The position numbers and the translations under genes were made by a program. Of a stretch of 64,000 bases of DNA, positions 62,048 through 64,000 are shown piece by piece. Each line of letters opens with the position of its first letter. Position 1 is the stretch's first letter. Origin of the DNA: Eubacteriales bacterium (GTDB taxonomy: Bacteria; Bacillota; Clostridia; Lachnospirales; Lachnospiraceae). The stretch covers positions 45,355 to 109,354 of the forward strand of contig JAUNGJ010000003.1 of NCBI GenBank assembly GCA_030524585.1. Reading direction: 5' to 3'. The notes below the pieces were generated by a model that ran no database searches, had not been told where the DNA came from, and saw nothing but the letters and a program-made list of their open reading frames with translations.

Positions 62048-63235
62048 CTAAATCAGTGCAACCGTATCTCTTGCAATTGCAAGCTCTTCGTTGGTAGGAA
62101 CTACCATAACCTTTACCTTGGAATCCGGTGTGGAAATGGTGATCTCCTGTCCGCGTTTTCCATTGGCTTCCTCGTCAATCTCAATGCCAAGGTATCCCAG
62201 GCACTCGCATACGCTTGCACGTACATTCGGAGCATTCTCGCCAATACCTGCTGTAAATGCAATCACATCAACGCCGTTCATAGCCGCTGTATAAGCGCCT
62301 ACATACTTGGCAACGCGATAAGCAAATACATCCAGCGCGATCTGAGCCTGCTTATTGCCCTCTGCAGCAGCATTATCCAGATCACGGAAGTCGCTGGATA
62401 CACCGGAAATTCCTTCTACGCCGGACTTCTTGTTCAGCACATTCATAAGTCCTGCAATATCAAGACCTTCCTTCTTGGCAATAAACTCCATAATAGCAGG
62501 ATCAATATCACCGGAACGGGTTCCCATTACCAGACCCTCCAGAGGAGTAAGTCCCATGGAAGTATCTACGGACTTTCCGTTCTCTACGGCACAGATACTT
62601 GCGCCGTTGCCAAGATGGCATACGATCGTCTTAACCTGATCATATGGCCTGCCTGCAAGCTCTGCCGCTCTCTTTGACACAAAGCTGTGGCTTGTACCGT
62701 GAAAGCCATAACGTCTTACTTTATATTTGTCATAATACTCATATGGAAGTCCATACATATATGCCTTCTCCGGCATGGTCTGATGGAATGCGGTATCGAA
62801 CACTGCCACCATAGGAGTCTCCGGCATCAGAGACTGGCAGGCATTAATTCCGATCAGATTGGCCGGATTGTGAAGTGGTGCAAGGTCGTTGCACTCTTCA
62901 ATAGCTGCCTTTACCTCATCTGTAATCACAACAGATTTGGTGAACTTCTCACCGCCGTGTACCACACGGTGTCCCACAGCGCCGATCTCATCCAGGCTCT
63001 TAACAACGCCTGTCTCTGCATCTGTCAGGGCATCGATCACAAACTGGATTGCCTCTGTGTGTGTTGGCATAGCCTTGTCGGATACGCTCTTCTCACCGCC
63101 TGCCGGCTGGTATGTAAGACGTCCGTCAATACCGATTCTCTCGCACAGACCCTTTGCAAGCACCTGCTCAGAATCTGAATTGATTAACTGGAATTTCAAG
63201 GATGAACTTCCGCAATTGATAACTAATACATTCAT
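62048..63235 (-). CDS. ackA: Acetate kinase
   Basis: 395 residues. [14 protein letters not shown] at the start, [34 protein letters not shown] and CHLGNGASI all match. Makes ATP and acetate from acetyl phosphate. GAGAGAGG precedes the ATG. 20 bases after pta. Confidence 0.98.
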   Translation of the reverse strand: MNVLVINCGSSSLKFQLINSDSEQVLAKGLCERIGIDGRLTYQPAGGEKSVSDKAMPTHTEAIQFVIDALTDAETGVVKSLDEIGAVGHRVVHGGEKFTKSVVITDEVKAAIEECNDLAPLHNPANLIGINACQSLMPETPMVAVFDTAFHQTMPEKAYMYGLPYEYYDKYKVRRYGFHGTSHSFVSKRAAELAGRPYDQVKTIVCHLGNGASICAVENGKSVDTSMGLTPLEGLVMGTRSGDIDPAIMEFIAKKEGLDIAGLMNVLNKKSGVEGISGVSSDFRDLDNAAAEGNKQAQIALDVFAYRVAKYVGAYTAAMNGVDVIAFTAGIGENAPNVRASVCECLGYLGIEIDEEANGKRGQEITISTPDSKVKVMVVPTNEELAIARDTVALI

Positions 63236-63255
63236 TGGTATCTACCTCTCTCTTA

Positions 63256-64000
63256 TTATTTGTCAGCAGCCTGTGCCTGTACTGCTGTAATTGCAACTAC
63301 ACCTGCGATATCGTCTGCACTGCATCCGCGGGAAAGGTCATTCACCGGAGCTGCAATTCCCTGGGTCACCGGGCCATAGGCCTCGGCCTTGGCAAGTCTC
63401 TGAACCAGCTTGTATCCGATATTACCTGCGTCCAGATCCGGGAATACCAGTACGTTGGCCTTACCTGCAACCGGGCTGTCCGGCGCCTTGGAGGCTCCAA
63501 CAGAAGGAACGATTGCAGCATCTAACTGAAGCTCGCCGTCTACCATAACATCCTCCGGAGCATTCTCCTTTGCGATCTTAACTGCCTCTACAACCTTATC
63601 TACATCCGCATGCTTTGCGCTTCCCTTAGAAGAATGTGACAGCAGAGCAACTCTCGGCTCATCGCCAACCAGAAGCTTAAATGACTCTGCTGCAGACAGT
63701 GCGATTGCCGCCAGCTTCTCTGAATCCGGATTCTGCTCCAGGCCACAGTCTGAGAATACAAAGGTTCCATTCTCTCCCATATCACAATCCGGTACTACCA
63801 TTACAAAGAATGAAGATACCAGCTTGGTGCCTGGCTTCGTCTTCAGGATCTGAAGACACGGTCTCAGGGTGTCTGCTGTAGAGTGGCATGCTCCGGATAC
63901 CATACCGTCGGCATCTCCCATCTTAACCATCATAACACCATAATAGGTATAGCTGGTAAGAAGAAGTTCTCTCGCCTTCTCCTCTGTCATGCCCTTTTTC
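63256..64000 (-). CDS. pta: Phosphate acetyltransferase, C-terminal part
   Basis: The frame is open to the right edge, giving at least 248 residues of the roughly 330-residue enzyme. The Met at 63990 is internal: ATG is preceded by KKG in frame with no ribosome binding site. VKMGDADGMVSGACHSTADTLRP and VLVFPDLDAGNIGYKLVQRLA with GSFDDLSRGCS-like NDLSRGCSADDI are diagnostic. Converts acetyl-CoA to acetyl phosphate. Confidence 0.97.
   Translation of the reverse strand, partial: KKGMTEEKARELLLTSYTYYGVMMVKMGDADGMVSGACHSTADTLRPCLQILKTKPGTKLVSSFFVMVVPDCDMGENGTFVFSDCGLEQNPDSEKLAAIALSAAESFKLLVGDEPRVALLSHSSKGSAKHADVDKVVEAVKIAKENAPEDVMVDGELQLDAAIVPSVGASKAPDSPVAGKANVLVFPDLDAGNIGYKLVQRLAKAEAYGPVTQGIAAPVNDLSRGCSADDIAGVVAITAVQAQAADK

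Overview
The window looks like the chromosome of a Gram-positive anaerobe of the class Clostridia, most likely Lachnospiraceae. The evidence is the typical Firmicute housekeeping order, strong AGGAGG-type ribosome binding sites, a Re-type citrate synthase in place of the usual enzyme, several Gat-type PTS systems with PRD regulators, a pta-ackA pair, and small Cys/Gly-rich proteins known from sporulating Clostridia. Nearly all genes lie on the minus strand. No prophage, intact insertion sequence, CRISPR array or rRNA operon is visible.

Layout. 1-2050: start of a partial minus-strand gene, a plus-strand ABC uptake pair, and the decayed tail of an M24 peptidase. 2051-5036: nadA-nadB-nadC for de novo NAD synthesis, with a perfect inverted repeat over the promoter. 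5130-6935: metallo-hydrolase, two small genes and tRNA-Thr(CGU). 7087-7410: frameshifted Rpn-type nuclease remnant. 7417-10871: response regulator, two ABC exporter genes and a histidine kinase, resembling antibiotic-peptide resistance modules. 10923-20061: mscS, pgeF, yraN, rnhB, two signal peptidases flanking rbgA, rplS, trmD, rimM, khpA, rpsP, ffh and ylxM (translation and secretion core). 20213-21274: plus-strand Cys-rich tandem-repeat protein and two Met-rich proteins.

21316-33794: two related carbohydrate PTS operons, each headed by a near-duplicate PRD/EIIB/EIIA regulator. One carries an alcohol dehydrogenase and an SDR; the other carries a class II aldolase. Both start from promoters with the same unusual -35 region. 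33968-37971: operon of DegV, an S51-like peptidase, thioesterase, G3P-dehydrogenase-like and HAD genes. 38085-41272: cytosolic SodC-like protein, M19 dipeptidase, AlkD-like protein and a TruA paralogue with an altered catalytic residue. 41365-49558: acid-sugar catabolic locus (DeoR, GntP, PdxA2, two DUF1537 kinases, GarR-like reductase, GntR). 49626-52907: Re-citrate synthase, GntR and isocitrate dehydrogenase, the oxidative route to 2-oxoglutarate and glutamate. 53223-61833: ilvA, ftsY, smc, rnc, acpP, plsX, rpmF and DUF177. 62048-64000: ackA and a truncated pta.

The parts most worth follow-up are the acid-sugar locus, whose enzyme set does not match a complete known pathway; the paired PTS operons; the TruA-like protein with Glu in place of the catalytic Asp; and a structured intergenic repeat seen at two places.
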